Positions 1 to 9,917 are shown, counted from the stretch's first letter. The stretch is DNA of 64,000 nt from CBDCUW01 sp963734865 (GCA_963734865.1 CAVTIV010000023.1:62001-126000), one strand, 5' to 3'. Made by a program: numbers and translations. The notes: generated from the sequence alone by a model not told the origin.

Positions 1-114
1 TCGCTGACCAGGATTTTGTGGCGAGCTCGATCGAAAGCAGCCGATGGATAGAACATGGCTGACCGGCAAACTCGCCCCAATCTTCCTACCTTGACTGACG
101 AGTGGAATCGAACC

Positions 115-606
115 ATGAGCCAACCTCTCCACCAACTTGCCGCGATCCTGATGCTCGGTTCGATCGCATCGGCCAACGCGATGGCGCAGTCGGCAGTGAA
201 CCCACCGGTCACGGCGGTCAGCCCAGTCGCCCATTGGCCCGCTCCGGTGCGACACGTGCAGCAAGTCGAGTCATTGACCCAGCAGGGGATGGCCACCCAG
301 CCGAGTCAGGAATCGGTATTGTTGACCTCACCCACCTTTGGTTTGCACCCGCACCAGGTGATCCAGGCGCCCAATCAAACTTCATCGTCGGCGAAGCGCC
401 ACGATGGCCGCCACGAGCAAACGCATCCACCCCACTCTTCTTTTCGCCGTCGAATCCAACCCGCACCGGCAACGTTGCCCGAGGCCAACCGTCGCGAAAT
501 TTGGAAAACGCCCTACTCGTACGGATATTTCGGTGCCAGCGAGCAACGACAATGGTCTCTGCACCATGGCTACCGAAACCGGTCGACCGAATGGCGATTG
601 CAATGA
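115..606 (+). CDS. Small secreted protein, function unknown
   Basis: This encodes about 163 residues. The start at 115 is preferred to the in-frame ATG at 55 because it puts a clear Sec signal peptide at the N-terminus (LAAILMLGSIASANAMAQ, likely cut after AMAQ). The middle is rich in Pro, Gln and Ser and low in complexity. The last 35 residues are denser and rich in aromatic and basic residues (TPYSYGYFGASEQRQW, then HHGYRNRSTEWRLQ), which resembles the end of many short exported planctomycete proteins. No catalytic motif is visible. It lies 150 bases upstream of hemQ on the same strand, but nothing ties it to heme synthesis. Confidence 0.6.
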   Translation: MSQPLHQLAAILMLGSIASANAMAQSAVNPPVTAVSPVAHWPAPVRHVQQVESLTQQGMATQPSQESVLLTSPTFGLHPHQVIQAPNQTSSSAKRHDGRHEQTHPPHSSFRRRIQPAPATLPEANRREIWKTPYSYGYFGASEQRQWSLHHGYRNRSTEWRLQ

Positions 607-756
607 ATGAATCGCTGGTCGCAAGATCGGTTTGGATGCGCGCCCGACGGGGGACCATTGTCCCCGAACCGACCGGCTCGTCCCGAGCGGTGACTGTTCG
701 TAGGATGAAGGGGCAGAGTCATCACCCGATCATCCCGTTTCCAGAGCCCGCCAGCA

Positions 757-1602
757 ATGAATTCCCGTCCTCCCGCCGCTAGTCGCGGCGAACCGCTTCC
801 CGAACCTTCGATCATTCCCGTAATCGGTTGGCACTGTGCGCACTACTTCTATCGCTTTCGACGTGACGCGATCGATCGGGCGCTTAGCGAGCCCTGCCAG
901 CAACAGCTGCGGGACGCCCTTGCGGCCGATCTGGATTCAGCGCCGGCGCGATTGTCGTCGTATTGGACGAGCGGGCACCGCGCCGACTTTGGGGTGATGG
1001 TGATGGACCCCGATCCCGGCAAGGTCGACTCGGTTCACCAGCAGATCATGGCCCCTGGTTTGGGGAAGCATATCGAACCAATCTGGTCCTTTGTCTCGAT
1101 GAGCGAAGTGAGCGAGTACGTTCCGACTGTCGAGCGATTTCGTGATCGGTTGATTGCCGGTGGAACCGATCCAGACTCACCCGAGCTGGCCGCCAAGGTG
1201 TCGGCCTACGAGCGTCGACTTCCGATGATGAACGAGCAGCGTTTGCGTCCTGAGATCCCCGACTGGCCAGCGGCCTGCTTTTACCCGATGAACAAGTCGC
1301 GTGTGGTTGGAGCCAATTGGTTCTCAGAACCGTTCAGCCGCCGCAACTCGATGATGGCCGAACACGCGCAGAGCGGAATCGCCTTTGCCGGTCGGGTCAG
1401 CCAATTGATTTCGGTCGGAGTCGGCTTGGACGACTGGGAATGGATGGTAACACTGTGGGGACGGAACCCCGAGTACCTGAAAGAGATCGTCTACAAGATG
1501 CGATTCGACCAGGCCAGCGCGAAGTACGCCGAATTTGGCCCGTTCTACGTCGGATATCGTGCCTCGGCAGACGAGATCCTGGCGCATTGTCGGTTGGTGT
1601 GA
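757..1602 (+). CDS. hemQ: Coproheme decarboxylase / chlorite dismutase-like HemQ
   Basis: The 281-residue product belongs to the chlorite dismutase superfamily, HemQ branch, which converts coproheme to protoheme with peroxide at the end of the coproporphyrin-dependent heme pathway. Seen in the sequence are the family signature YPMNKSR (about residues 175-181), the following NWF and R-x-x-M-x-x-H segment, and the C-terminal run GLDDWEWMVTLWGRNPEYLK followed by IVYKMRFD and YAEFGPFYVG, all typical of HemQ. There is no signal peptide, so it is cytoplasmic. Length is slightly above the usual 250 residues because of an N-terminal extension. The function is well supported by the family; enzymatic activity itself is inferred. 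Confidence 0.9.
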   Translation: MNSRPPAASRGEPLPEPSIIPVIGWHCAHYFYRFRRDAIDRALSEPCQQQLRDALAADLDSAPARLSSYWTSGHRADFGVMVMDPDPGKVDSVHQQIMAPGLGKHIEPIWSFVSMSEVSEYVPTVERFRDRLIAGGTDPDSPELAAKVSAYERRLPMMNEQRLRPEIPDWPAACFYPMNKSRVVGANWFSEPFSRRNSMMAEHAQSGIAFAGRVSQLISVGVGLDDWEWMVTLWGRNPEYLKEIVYKMRFDQASAKYAEFGPFYVGYRASADEILAHCRLV

Positions 1603-1632
1603 TCGGACCCAAACGGCCCATCGGTCCAGCCG

Positions 1633-3264
1633 TTACGGCTGAACCGTGTACCAGCCCGATTCGGTGCGCGGCGATGTGACAATCGGACGGATCGAGCGTT
1701 GGCGATTCAGCGATGCATCGCGGACCGGCACCGTAAGGCGTGTCGAGACGCTTGTCGCGTCCGACGCCGGAAAGTCTCTTTCCGGAAGCGGGGGCGCCTC
1801 CAATGTCTGACGACTCGCCGGTTTCGTCGGCAGCCAGTCGATGCTTCGTCTCTCGAATGGCGACTCATAATCCTCGGGCGCCGGAATCGGCGGCAAATCG
1901 GTGAATTGCGGCGTAGCGAGGGAGGTCGGATCGGCCAAGTCGGGGCGGTTTTTTCGGCCATTCATCGCCGTCGAATCCTCGGCCTCCTGCGAATCCCAAA
2001 ACGAGGGTGGCGTCGCTTGCTGGCGTGCCGGCTCGGGCGGATTCGATTCCTGACGCAAACTGCTTTCCCGCGGCAGCGATTGCAGTTGCGGCGGGTTGAT
2101 TGGCGCCCGGTCGCCATTCAAACTCGGTGGCGTTCCACTCAGCGGGGCAACATTCGGTGAATATCCCGAAGGCGGATAATAGCCCGGCGCCGTCGATGGG
2201 ATGGGTGTGACACCGTTTGCACCTGCCGCGGTGATGCCGCCAACCTGGTCGACAGCACTCGATGGAGAGAGCGTCGAGCCGAGGTAAGGAGACGTGCCAC
2301 TGAACGGGACGGCAGTTTGGCAACCCGGGGACGGTTGGCAACCGAGCGGCTGTTGGGCGACCGACCCTTGGGGAAATTGCAAACTTCCATAGGGCGTCCG
2401 CTGCACCTGCTGGACATACGACGTGCAGGGTCGCTGCACCGTCACGGTTGTCCCAGTGACCGGATCGATCGAGGTGACCGGTCGGTAGTAGGTGATCGGC
2501 GCCCGGTAATACGAGGTCCGGTAATTGGTCCCCAGAAGCGATCCAAAAAACCGGGATAGGCCGCCGACGCGAGGCTGCGGCGCATTGGCAAACAGCGGAA
2601 CGACAGGTGCGGCAGGAATCGCAGTCATCGGGGTGCCAAGGGGCGTCGGCGTGGTCATCGGCAGACCAGGCGACGTGGCCGAGGGCGACATGGCCGAGTA
2701 GGAATAGGCGGTCGAAGCACTCGTCGGGTAGGCCGCCTGATAGCCGCCTGAGTTCAGGACGCCCAGGGAGGGGCTCGTCGCTCCACGAAGTGTCTCGGCG
2801 ATCGGCACCCGCGCGGCACTGGTCGACGGGTACGAAGATTGGACTGAGTACGGATATTGGGCCGCGTACGGATATTGGGCCGCGTACGGATATTGGGCCG
2901 CTGGTGGATATTGGCTGGAGTAGGTCGGCGGATACTGACTGGCCTGGGGGACGCTCGATTCATTCATCGGCACGCTGTAGGCGGTCGCAGCGTTGACGGG
3001 CGTCGTGATCACCGGATATCCCGTATAGACCGACGGGTTGTCGTAGTAGACCGGACGTTGTGCCTGATACGCGCCGTTGGTCGCCGGCACGGTCCCGTAA
3101 CCGGCGCCGGGCGAGGTGGCAACTGCGGGCGCGTAGCCGACCACATAGGGCGCATCTCTGCGCCCGAATAGCCAGTCGCACAAACAGCCCGCCTCGACGT
3201 TCGCAGGGGCGGTGAGGACAACGATGAGCGTTGCCAGAGCGATGGAGTGGCGGCGGCGCAACAT
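1633..3264 (-). CDS. Secreted Tyr/Pro/Ser-rich low-complexity protein
   Basis: This 543-residue protein starts with a signal peptide (ALATLIVVLTAPANVEAG) followed by a short Cys motif, CLCDWLFGRR. The rest is of biased composition: residues about 40-160 are rich in Tyr, Pro, Ala, Gln and Ser and include tandem AQYPYA units. A more ordered middle segment (about residues 230-300) contains GLSRFFGSLLGTNYRTSYYR and a V-T-G-T-T-V-T-V-Q-R-P-C run. The C-terminal 150 residues are Pro/Glu/Arg-rich. Similar extracellular proteins occur in Planctomycetes, but I know no function; a structural or surface role is inference. It converges with hemQ at its 3' end, 30 bases apart. Confidence 0.75.
   Translation of the reverse strand: MLRRRHSIALATLIVVLTAPANVEAGCLCDWLFGRRDAPYVVGYAPAVATSPGAGYGTVPATNGAYQAQRPVYYDNPSVYTGYPVITTPVNAATAYSVPMNESSVPQASQYPPTYSSQYPPAAQYPYAAQYPYAAQYPYSVQSSYPSTSAARVPIAETLRGATSPSLGVLNSGGYQAAYPTSASTAYSYSAMSPSATSPGLPMTTPTPLGTPMTAIPAAPVVPLFANAPQPRVGGLSRFFGSLLGTNYRTSYYRAPITYYRPVTSIDPVTGTTVTVQRPCTSYVQQVQRTPYGSLQFPQGSVAQQPLGCQPSPGCQTAVPFSGTSPYLGSTLSPSSAVDQVGGITAAGANGVTPIPSTAPGYYPPSGYSPNVAPLSGTPPSLNGDRAPINPPQLQSLPRESSLRQESNPPEPARQQATPPSFWDSQEAEDSTAMNGRKNRPDLADPTSLATPQFTDLPPIPAPEDYESPFERRSIDWLPTKPASRQTLEAPPLPERDFPASDATSVSTRLTVPVRDASLNRQRSIRPIVTSPRTESGWYTVQP
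2849..2902 (-). repeat. Three in-frame 18-bp tandem repeats inside the Tyr/Pro-rich gene
   Basis: Three back-to-back 18-base units (2849-2866, 2867-2884, 2885-2902) differ only at the final base. On the minus strand they encode the hexapeptide AQYPYA. The unit length keeps the frame, so copy number could change without disrupting the gene. Confidence 0.9.
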
Positions 3265-3866
3265 TCACGATTCCCGTGCAGGAGTAATGTGTCATTGATG
3301 TTGGGATGCTGGATGGCGCGGGCCCTGGAACGAGGATCCTCACCGGTACGTTGCAAGTGGACGCCTCAGGCGGCGTTGCGTCAACATTTCGTGAGCCAAG
3401 TTCGCTCGGTTGGGAAGCTTTTCGGTCGGCACCGTAGCGGCATTGACGTTGATGCCGGTTTTGAGGGGGCCGAGGCAGACACATGGGAGGCCCCGGTTTC
3501 CGCTAGCAAACCAGGATCACCCGCATCTGCCAACGTGACACGAGCCGCCGGCAAGGAACCGGACTCGAACAGGCTCGGCTGACATTAAGTGTCTTGCCCG
3601 CAACGACTTGCGTCCTGATTTTGGAGTTCCGGCACACGGGTTGCTCCAGAGGTCGATCGTCAATGGTTCCTGCCACCGGTGCAGGCCGCTGGTCAATGGC
3701 GACCCCCCGACACAAGTTGCCGAACCGAGTTCGTCCCCACTTGCGGTGGGGTGGCTCAGCTTGAATCGATTCATATTCACCTCCCAAGCTCGATCGGTCG
3801 CGGATTCAGATCCCCGTCCGAAGGGTTTGGGACCCTCAATTGAAGAACTACAGGAGAGAGAACGTC
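3265..3866. other. Divergent intergenic region upstream of the chaperone operon
   Basis: About 600 bases separate the secreted-protein gene from groEL1, and the two are transcribed divergently. I see no credible coding region. I looked for the CIRCE/HrcA inverted repeat (TTAGCACTC-N9-GAGTGCTAA) common upstream of groE operons and did not find it. The only clear site is the ribosome binding sequence AGGAGAG at 3852-3858. Confidence 0.55.
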
Positions 3867-5570
3867 GTGGCAAAGCAAATCGTTTTCGACGACGACGCAC
3901 GCGGTCCGCTGCTGGCCGGCGTCAGCAAGTTGGCGCGAGCCGTCCGAAGCACACTGGGCCCTCGCGGCCGCAACGCCGTGCTGGATAAGGGCTGGGGATC
4001 GCCCAAAGTGACCAAGGACGGTGTGACCGTCGCCGAGGACATCGAACTGGATGATCCGTTTGAGAACTTGGGAGCACAGTTGGTCAAGGAAGCCGCCAGC
4101 AAGACAAACGATGTCGCGGGTGATGGCACCACAACGGCAACCGTCCTCAGCGAAGCAATATTCCGCGAAGGCCTGAAAATGGTTGCCACTGGCGCTGACC
4201 CGATGGCGTTGTCGCGGGGCATCAGCAAAGCCGTGGAAGCGGCGGTCGAGCAGATCCACAAACTGGCCACCCCGATTGATGAAAAGAGCAAGAGCGACAT
4301 CAAGCAGGTCGCCACCATCGCGGGCAACAATGATCCAGAGATTGGCGAAGTGCTGGCCAATGCCTTCACCAAGGTGGGCAAGAATGGAGTGATCACGGTC
4401 GAAGAAGGCCGATCCAACGAAACGACCGTCGACATCGTCGAAGGGATGCAATTTGATCGCGGATTTCTTTCGCCACATTTCGTGACCAACCAGGATGACG
4501 TCAGCGTCGAACTGGAAGACTGCTACGTGTTGTTGTTCGAGGAAAAGATCAGCAGCAACAAAAAAATGATTCCATTGTTGGAAGCGGTCAGCAAGGCAAA
4601 GAAGCCGCTGTTGATTGTTGCCGAAGACACCGAAGGGGAAGCCCTGGCGACGCTGGTCGTTAACAAGATGCGCGGCATTTTGTCGGTCTGTGCGGTCAAG
4701 GCACCCGGTTACGGTGATCGTCGCAAGGCGATCCTTGGCGACATCGCCGTGTTGACCGGTGGAAAAGCGATCTTCAAGGACCTCGGAATCGACTTGGAAA
4801 GTGTCAAGCTGACCGACCTCGGACGTGCCAAGAAGATTCGCATTACCAGCGAAGCGACGACAATCGTCGGTGGTGCTGGCAAGAAGACGGAAATCGACGG
4901 TCGTGTCGAACAGATTCGTCGCGAGATCGGCCAAACGGACAGCGATTACGACAAGGAAAAGCTGCAGGAGCGATTGGCGAAGCTCGCCGGCGGCGTTGCT
5001 CAGATCAACGTCGGTGCAGCAACCGAAACGGAAATGAAGGAGCGAAAGGCATTGATCGACGATGCCCGAGCCGCAACCCAGGCCGCCTTGGAAGAAGGCA
5101 TTGTGCCTGGTGGTGGAACCGCGCTGCTTCGCTGTCGGGCCGTGATCGAGAAACTCGAAAAGGTCACCGAAGGGGACGAAAAGCTTGGTGTTCGAATCAT
5201 CCGAAATGTCTTGGATCAACCGCTTCGGGCGATCGCCAACAACGCTGGCCTTGACGGCGCCGTGGTCGTCAACCGCGTGATGCAGATGAAGGGCAAGACC
5301 GAAGGATACGATGCCAACGCTGAGAAGTACTGTGACCTGGTTGCCGCCGGGATCGTTGACCCGGCAAAGGTCGTTCGCACATCGCTGACCAACGCCGCGA
5401 GCGTCGCTTCGCTGTTGCTGACCACCGAGTCGCTTGTCGCCGAGATTCCTGTTGAAGAGGAACCCGATGGCGGTGATCACCACCATGACCACGGAATGGG
5501 TGGCATGGGCGGCGGCATGGGAGGAATGGGTGGCATGGGCGGCATGCCTGGCATGGGCGGCATGATGTAA
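3867..5570 (+). CDS. groEL: Chaperonin GroEL, first copy (Gly/Met-rich tail)
   Basis: The 567-residue GroEL/Hsp60 forms the ATP-driven double-ring folding chamber in the cytoplasm. The GTG at 3867 is taken as start because AGGAGAG lies 8 bases upstream and the product then begins V/MAKQIVFDDDAR, matching the second copy; an upstream in-frame TTG at 3840 would add nine unrelated residues. The ATP-binding motif GDGTTTATVL is at about residues 86-95, LGPRGRNAVLDK near 30, and PGGGTALLR near 413. The tail is a His-rich stretch followed by a long Gly-Gly-Met repeat, as in the main GroEL of most bacteria. It is the first gene of groEL-groES-groEL-dnaJ-grpE and is intact. Confidence 0.97.
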   Translation: MAKQIVFDDDARGPLLAGVSKLARAVRSTLGPRGRNAVLDKGWGSPKVTKDGVTVAEDIELDDPFENLGAQLVKEAASKTNDVAGDGTTTATVLSEAIFREGLKMVATGADPMALSRGISKAVEAAVEQIHKLATPIDEKSKSDIKQVATIAGNNDPEIGEVLANAFTKVGKNGVITVEEGRSNETTVDIVEGMQFDRGFLSPHFVTNQDDVSVELEDCYVLLFEEKISSNKKMIPLLEAVSKAKKPLLIVAEDTEGEALATLVVNKMRGILSVCAVKAPGYGDRRKAILGDIAVLTGGKAIFKDLGIDLESVKLTDLGRAKKIRITSEATTIVGGAGKKTEIDGRVEQIRREIGQTDSDYDKEKLQERLAKLAGGVAQINVGAATETEMKERKALIDDARAATQAALEEGIVPGGGTALLRCRAVIEKLEKVTEGDEKLGVRIIRNVLDQPLRAIANNAGLDGAVVVNRVMQMKGKTEGYDANAEKYCDLVAAGIVDPAKVVRTSLTNAASVASLLLTTESLVAEIPVEEEPDGGDHHHDHGMGGMGGGMGGMGGMGGMPGMGGMM

Positions 5571-5646
5571 GCCGCCGGCCCCGCGCTTCCCTCCCGATTT
5601 CATGAACATATTTCAACGTCAACTCATACAGAAGAATTTCAGAACG

Positions 5647-5943
5647 ATGGCAAAACCTAGCTTGCGTCCTCTCGACGATCGTGTGGTCGTGCAACCCAAC
5701 GAAGCGGAATCAACCACAGCCGGCGGCATCGTGCTTCCCGACTCGGCACAGGAAAAACCACAGCGAGGCACAGTGGTTGCCGTTGGCCCAGGCCGTCTGC
5801 TCGACAGCGGCAACCGCGGTGAGCTCAGCGTCGCCGTCGGCGACACCGTGATTTACGGCAAGTACGGCGGCAGCGACATCGAAGTCGATGGCCAAGAGAT
5901 GAAGATTCTTCGCGAGAGCGATATCCTCGCCAAAGTGCTTTAA
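5647..5943 (+). CDS. groES: Co-chaperonin GroES
   Basis: The 98-residue GroES/Hsp10 caps the GroEL ring. Seen are LRPLDDRVVVQPNEAE at the N-terminus, the mobile-loop region TTAGGIVLPDSAQEKPQRG, and the C-terminal motif GDTVIYGKYGGSDIEVDG. The ATG at 5647 is chosen over the in-frame ATG at 5602 because it yields the standard family N-terminus and length. It sits 76 bases after groEL1 and 39 bases before groEL2, so one GroES gene is sandwiched by two GroEL genes and probably co-transcribed with both. Confidence 0.97.
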   Translation: MAKPSLRPLDDRVVVQPNEAESTTAGGIVLPDSAQEKPQRGTVVAVGPGRLLDSGNRGELSVAVGDTVIYGKYGGSDIEVDGQEMKILRESDILAKVL

Positions 5944-5982
5944 TAACGATCAACAGATTCAATTCTTTAGAGGAATTCACTC

Positions 5983-7607
5983 GTGGCAAAACAACTGCTA
6001 TTTGACGACCACGCGCGAGCCCGCATGTTGGCGGGCGTCGACAAGCTGGCCAAAGCCGTGGCGATCACGATGGGACCAACCGGCCGCAATGTCATCATCG
6101 ACAAATCCTTTGGTGGACCAACGGTGACCAAAGACGGTGTGACGGTCGCCAAAGAGATCGAACTGGAAGACCGGTTCGAGAACATGGGTGCCAAACTGGT
6201 CATCGAAGTCGCTCAGAAGACCAGTGACCTTGCTGGCGACGGCACGACCACGGCAACCGTGTTGGCGCGAGCCATTTTCAAAGAAGGACTCCGCAACATC
6301 GTTGCCGGAAGCAACCCAGCCGCGATTCGTCGTGGAATCGACAAGGCGTGTTGCCGCAGCGATCGAAAAGCTGATCGAAATGGGCCGACCGGTCAAAGAC
6401 AAACAGCAGGTCGCTCACGTCGGTGCGATCTCGGCCAATAACGATCACACGATCGGCAATTTGCTGGCCGACGCTCTGGAACGAGTCGGCAAAGACGGCG
6501 TGATCACCGTCGAAGAAGGCAAGAGCCGCGACATGGAAGTCAAATATGTCGACGGCATGCAATTCGACAAAGGCTACATTTCGCCGTACTTCATCACCGA
6601 TCCCGGCACGATGGAAGCGAACCTGGAGAATGCCTTGGTGTTGTTGTACGAAAAGAAGATCAGCAACATCCGCGATCTTGGTTCCGCTGTTGGAAAAGAC
6701 CGCCCAGACGGGTCAGCCCCTGCTGATCATCGCCGAAGACGTTGACGCAGAAGCCCTGACCCTGCTGGTTGTCAACAAACTTCGCGGCACGCTGAACGTT
6801 TGTGCCGTGAAGGCGCCTGGGTTCGGCGATCGTCGCAAGGCGATGCTCGGCGACATCGCCACGCTGACCGGCGGCACCCTGATCAGCGAAGATCTTGGGA
6901 TCCAACTTGAAAACGTCACCCTCGAACAACTCGGTCGTGCCAAAAAAGTTACGGTCGACAAGAGCAACACGACGATCGTCGAAGGTAGCGGCAAACGAGC
7001 GGACATCGACAAGCGTGTCGCGCAGATTCGTGCCCAAATCGAGCAGACCGACAGCGACTACGACAAGGAAAAATTCCAAGAGCGACTGGCAAAGCTTGCC
7101 GGTGGTGTCGCCGTGATCAGCGTCGGTGCCGAAACCGAAGCCGAGATGAAGCAAACCAAGGCTCGTTTGGAAGACGCCTTGCATGCCACTCGTGCGGCGG
7201 TCGAAGAAGGCATTCTGCCCGGCGGTGGAGTGGCGCTGGTTCGCTGTCGCGAAGCGGTCGAAGAAGTCGAAAAAGAAGGCCAAAGGTGACGAGAAGATCG
7301 GCGTCGACATCGTGCTTCGCTGCGCTGGACGCTCCGATGCGGCAGATCGCCGACAACGGAGGCATCGACGGCAGCGTGGTGGTCGATGAAGTGCAGCCGG
7401 AAGGCCGAAAACATCGGCTACAACGCCAACACCGGCGAGTACGTTGACATGCTCAAGGCGGGCGTGATCGATCCGGTCAAAGTCGTTCGAACGGCATTGG
7501 CCAATGCCGCGAGCATCGCCGGTCTGATGTTGACGACCGAAGCGCTGGTGACCAACTTCGATGACGAGGACAAGGACAAGCGACCGGTCGAAGGCGTCGT
7601 TTCTTAG
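5983..7607 (+). CDS. groEL: Chaperonin GroEL, second copy (no Gly-Met tail), frameshifted as given
   Basis: This is a second GroEL of about 540 residues whose reading frame is broken in this sequence. It starts at GTG 5983 with AGAGGAA upstream and reads MAKQLLFDDHARARMLAGVD. GDGTTTATVL, the GKDGVITVEEGKS segment, APGFGDRRKAMLGDIA and PGGGVALVR are all present but in different frames. Breaks lie near 6346-6352, 6675-6682, 7265-7281, 7315-7323 and 7391-7398, each explained by one extra base. Protein similarity continues seamlessly across them, which favours sequence error over decay. Unlike copy one it ends in an acidic/charged tail (NFDDEDKDKRPVEGVVS) without Gly-Met repeats, suggesting a specialised paralogue. 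Confidence 0.9.
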
Positions 7608-7735
7608 CTTCAAGGCGATTCGTGGTTCGCTCCGAGGGCCATTTGAAATCGCTTTTAAACAGAGCCGATCGACCGATAAGTTCAACGGGTCGCTCGCCGA
7701 ATCGGTGCGCGACCCGTTTTCGAGTGCGAGCAATC

Positions 7736-8882
7736 ATGGCCGAGAAAACCTGCTACTACGAAATCTTGTTGGTCCAGCGGACCGCAACCAAAGCAGACAT
7801 CGATCGCGCCTATCGAAAGCTGGCAATCAAGTACCATCCCGACAGCAATCGGGATGACGAAGCGCGGTCGCGAAATTCAAAGAAGCGACCGAAGCCTACG
7901 AAGTGCTTAGTGATCCCGAGAAACGAGAACGATACGATCGCTATGGTCACGCCGGCGTCGATGGCGTTCATCAATTCAATGACGTCGAAGACATCTTCGA
8001 GGCCTTCGGCGACTGTTCGGTGGTTCGGAGGCATGTTCGGCGACCTGTTCGGGTCACGCGGTGGTGGCCGGCGACGGCGAGTGCAGACGCGGTGCGGACA
8101 TTCGTTGCGACGTGACGCTGACGCTCGAGGAAGCGGCCCGCGGCGTCGAGAAAGACATCTCGTTTCGGCGACGTGTCCGTTGCGGCACGTGCGACGGAAG
8201 TGGTGCCGCCCCCGGCAGCAAACCGGTCACCTGCAACACCTGCGGCGGACGCGGGCAAGTCATCCAGTCGGCGGGAATCCTGCGGGTTCAAACCGCCTGC
8301 CCAAATTGCGCCGGTACGGGACAGCAGATCAGCCAACCGTGCGTCGATTGTCGCGGCTCCGGACTGCAGAACCAAAAGGCCGAATTGACTGTCACGATAC
8401 CCGCCGGGGTCGACGACGGCATGCGAGTGCGTGTCCAGGGCGAGGGAGAAGCGAGCCCCGATGGTGGCCCTGTGGGTGACTGCTACTGCTTCATCACCGT
8501 GCGACCGCATGAATTATTCAGACGTGACGGAAACCACCTGATCCTGCAGCTGCCGATTTCCTATACCCAGGCCGCACTGGGGGCCGAAATCGAAGTGCCC
8601 ACCCTCGATGGCCGCCAAAGCTTGCGGGTCGAAGCGGGCACGCAAAACGGCGAAGTATTCACCATCAGAGGAAAAGGCGTTGCCGACCCGCGAGGCGGCC
8701 GCGCCGGTGACTTATTGATTCAAGTTTTTATCGAAGTCCCCAAAAAACTCAGCTCCGAACAAGAACGACTGCTACGGGATTTGGCCGAGTTGGATCACGA
8801 CTCGGTACTGCCGCATCGAAAATCATTCTTAGACAAACTGAGAACGTTTTTTGATACCGACACACAGCCACAAGAATCTTGA
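7736..8882 (+). CDS. dnaJ: Chaperone DnaJ (Hsp40), frameshifted as given
   Basis: DnaJ delivers unfolded clients to DnaK and stimulates its ATPase. The J domain begins at ATG 7736 (MAEKTCYYEILLVQRTATK) and contains helix II and HPD (YHPDSN). The Gly/Phe-rich linker (FGGMFGDLFGSRGGG) follows. Four zinc-binding repeats, CGTCDGSG, CNTCGGRG, CPNCAGTG and CVDCRGSG, are intact, then the C-terminal substrate-binding domains. The frame breaks near 7861-7872, 8011-8025 and 8086-8092; joining the three frames gives a normal DnaJ of about 380 residues. The stop at 8880-8882 nearly touches grpE, so the two are probably one operon. dnaK is not in the window. Confidence 0.92.
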
Positions 8883-8890
8883 GTGAACCA

Positions 8891-9448
8891 ATGAACGAAG
8901 AATCTCAGAGGGAAAAAAACGATTTCGATTCGACCGAGGGCACGGATCGAAGCGAGCCTCCGCAAGTGGAACCACGCGACGAAGAAATGGAGCGGTTACG
9001 GGTCACCGCTGATGCCGCCGATAAACGTGTTTTGATGGCGCAAGCCGAAGCAGAAAACTTTCGCAAACGCATGCGTCGTGACTACGAAGATATGCTGAAG
9101 TTTGCCGCCATGCCGCTGGTCACCGACATTCTGCAGGTGCGTGACAATCTGAATCGCGCGCTCGAAGTATCCGAGTCCTCCGGCGAGTCAGCAGGGCTCC
9201 GTGAAGGAGTCGCGATGGTCGCCAAACAACTCGACGATGCGTTGGCCAAATACGGTGTTCGCGAGATTCCCGCCGAGGGCGAATTGTTTGACCCCAACTT
9301 CCACGAAGCGATCTCGCAGATGCCCAGCGACCAGTACGCTCCGGGCACCGTGTCGCATGTTGCCGTGACCGGGTTCCAGATGCACGACAGGGTCGTCCGT
9401 CCCAGCCAGGTAGTCGTCAGCAGCGGCCCCCCAGAACACCCCTCGTGA
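8891..9448 (+). CDS. grpE: Nucleotide exchange factor GrpE
   Basis: The 185-residue product is the DnaK nucleotide exchange factor. It has the expected architecture: an acidic N-terminus, a long coiled coil around residues 40-75 (ADKRVLMAQAEAENFRKRMR), and a C-terminal beta domain with LFDPNFHEAISQMPSDQYAPG and VVRPSQVVVSSG, the family signature. ATG 8891 is chosen; an in-frame TTG at 8879 overlapping the dnaJ stop is an alternative start adding four residues. It closes the chaperone cluster. Confidence 0.95.
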   Translation: MNEESQREKNDFDSTEGTDRSEPPQVEPRDEEMERLRVTADAADKRVLMAQAEAENFRKRMRRDYEDMLKFAAMPLVTDILQVRDNLNRALEVSESSGESAGLREGVAMVAKQLDDALAKYGVREIPAEGELFDPNFHEAISQMPSDQYAPGTVSHVAVTGFQMHDRVVRPSQVVVSSGPPEHPS

Positions 9449-9567
9449 TCGAAGCGTAGCGGCATGCAATTCGCGTCCGGCCTCCGATTTTGACCAGTCA
9501 CGTTTCCAATTACCCATGACCCCAAGCCACGACTGTCGGCGTCATCCGCACGCCGACTTGATGAAAA

Positions 9568-9915
9568 ATGCCAACCTACGATTATGAATGCGATGCCTGC
9601 GGACACGCACTGGAGATCTTCCAGGGGATCAACGATCCGGTGAAGAAAAAGTGTCCCAAGTGCGGCAAGAACAAACTGAAACGACTGTTCGGCACCGGTG
9701 CCGCAATCGTCTTCAAAGGCAGCGGTTTCTATCAAACCGACTACCGCAGCGAGGGCTACAAGAAAGCCGCCAAGGCCGACAAGAAATCGAGTAGTGACGA
9801 GGGTTCGTCCAGCAAAGGCGACGCCAAGAAAAGTGACGCCGGTGGGACATCTGAAACCAAGAGCACCGACTCTCAGTCCAGCGGCAGCAAGAAACCTTCC
9901 AGCGGTGACAAGTAG
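9568..9915 (+). CDS. FmdB-family zinc-ribbon protein
   Basis: This 115-residue protein begins MPTYDYECDACGHALEIFQG and has a second Cys pair in KKCPKCGKNKLKRLF, forming the CxxC...CxxC zinc ribbon of the FmdB regulatory family. The segment after it (GTGAAIVFKGSGFYQTDYRS) is the usual conserved core. The last 50 residues are a Lys/Ser/Asp/Gly-rich, probably disordered tail. FmdB-type proteins are widespread and small, and their biochemical role is poorly defined. It follows grpE by 119 bases and ends two bases before the next start, so it is probably cotranscribed with the isochorismatase-like gene. Confidence 0.88.
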   Translation: MPTYDYECDACGHALEIFQGINDPVKKKCPKCGKNKLKRLFGTGAAIVFKGSGFYQTDYRSEGYKKAAKADKKSSSDEGSSSKGDAKKSDAGGTSETKSTDSQSSGSKKPSSGDK

Positions 9916-9917
9916 CG

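Noticed and set aside
3777..5609. A 610-codon open frame on the minus strand opposite groEL1
   Set aside because: It is a by-product of strong codon bias in groEL1; it shows no recognisable domain, and a similar antisense frame opposes groEL2.
6660..7733. A 357-codon minus-strand frame opposite groEL2
   Set aside because: Same reason: antisense shadow of GroEL coding sequence without protein features.
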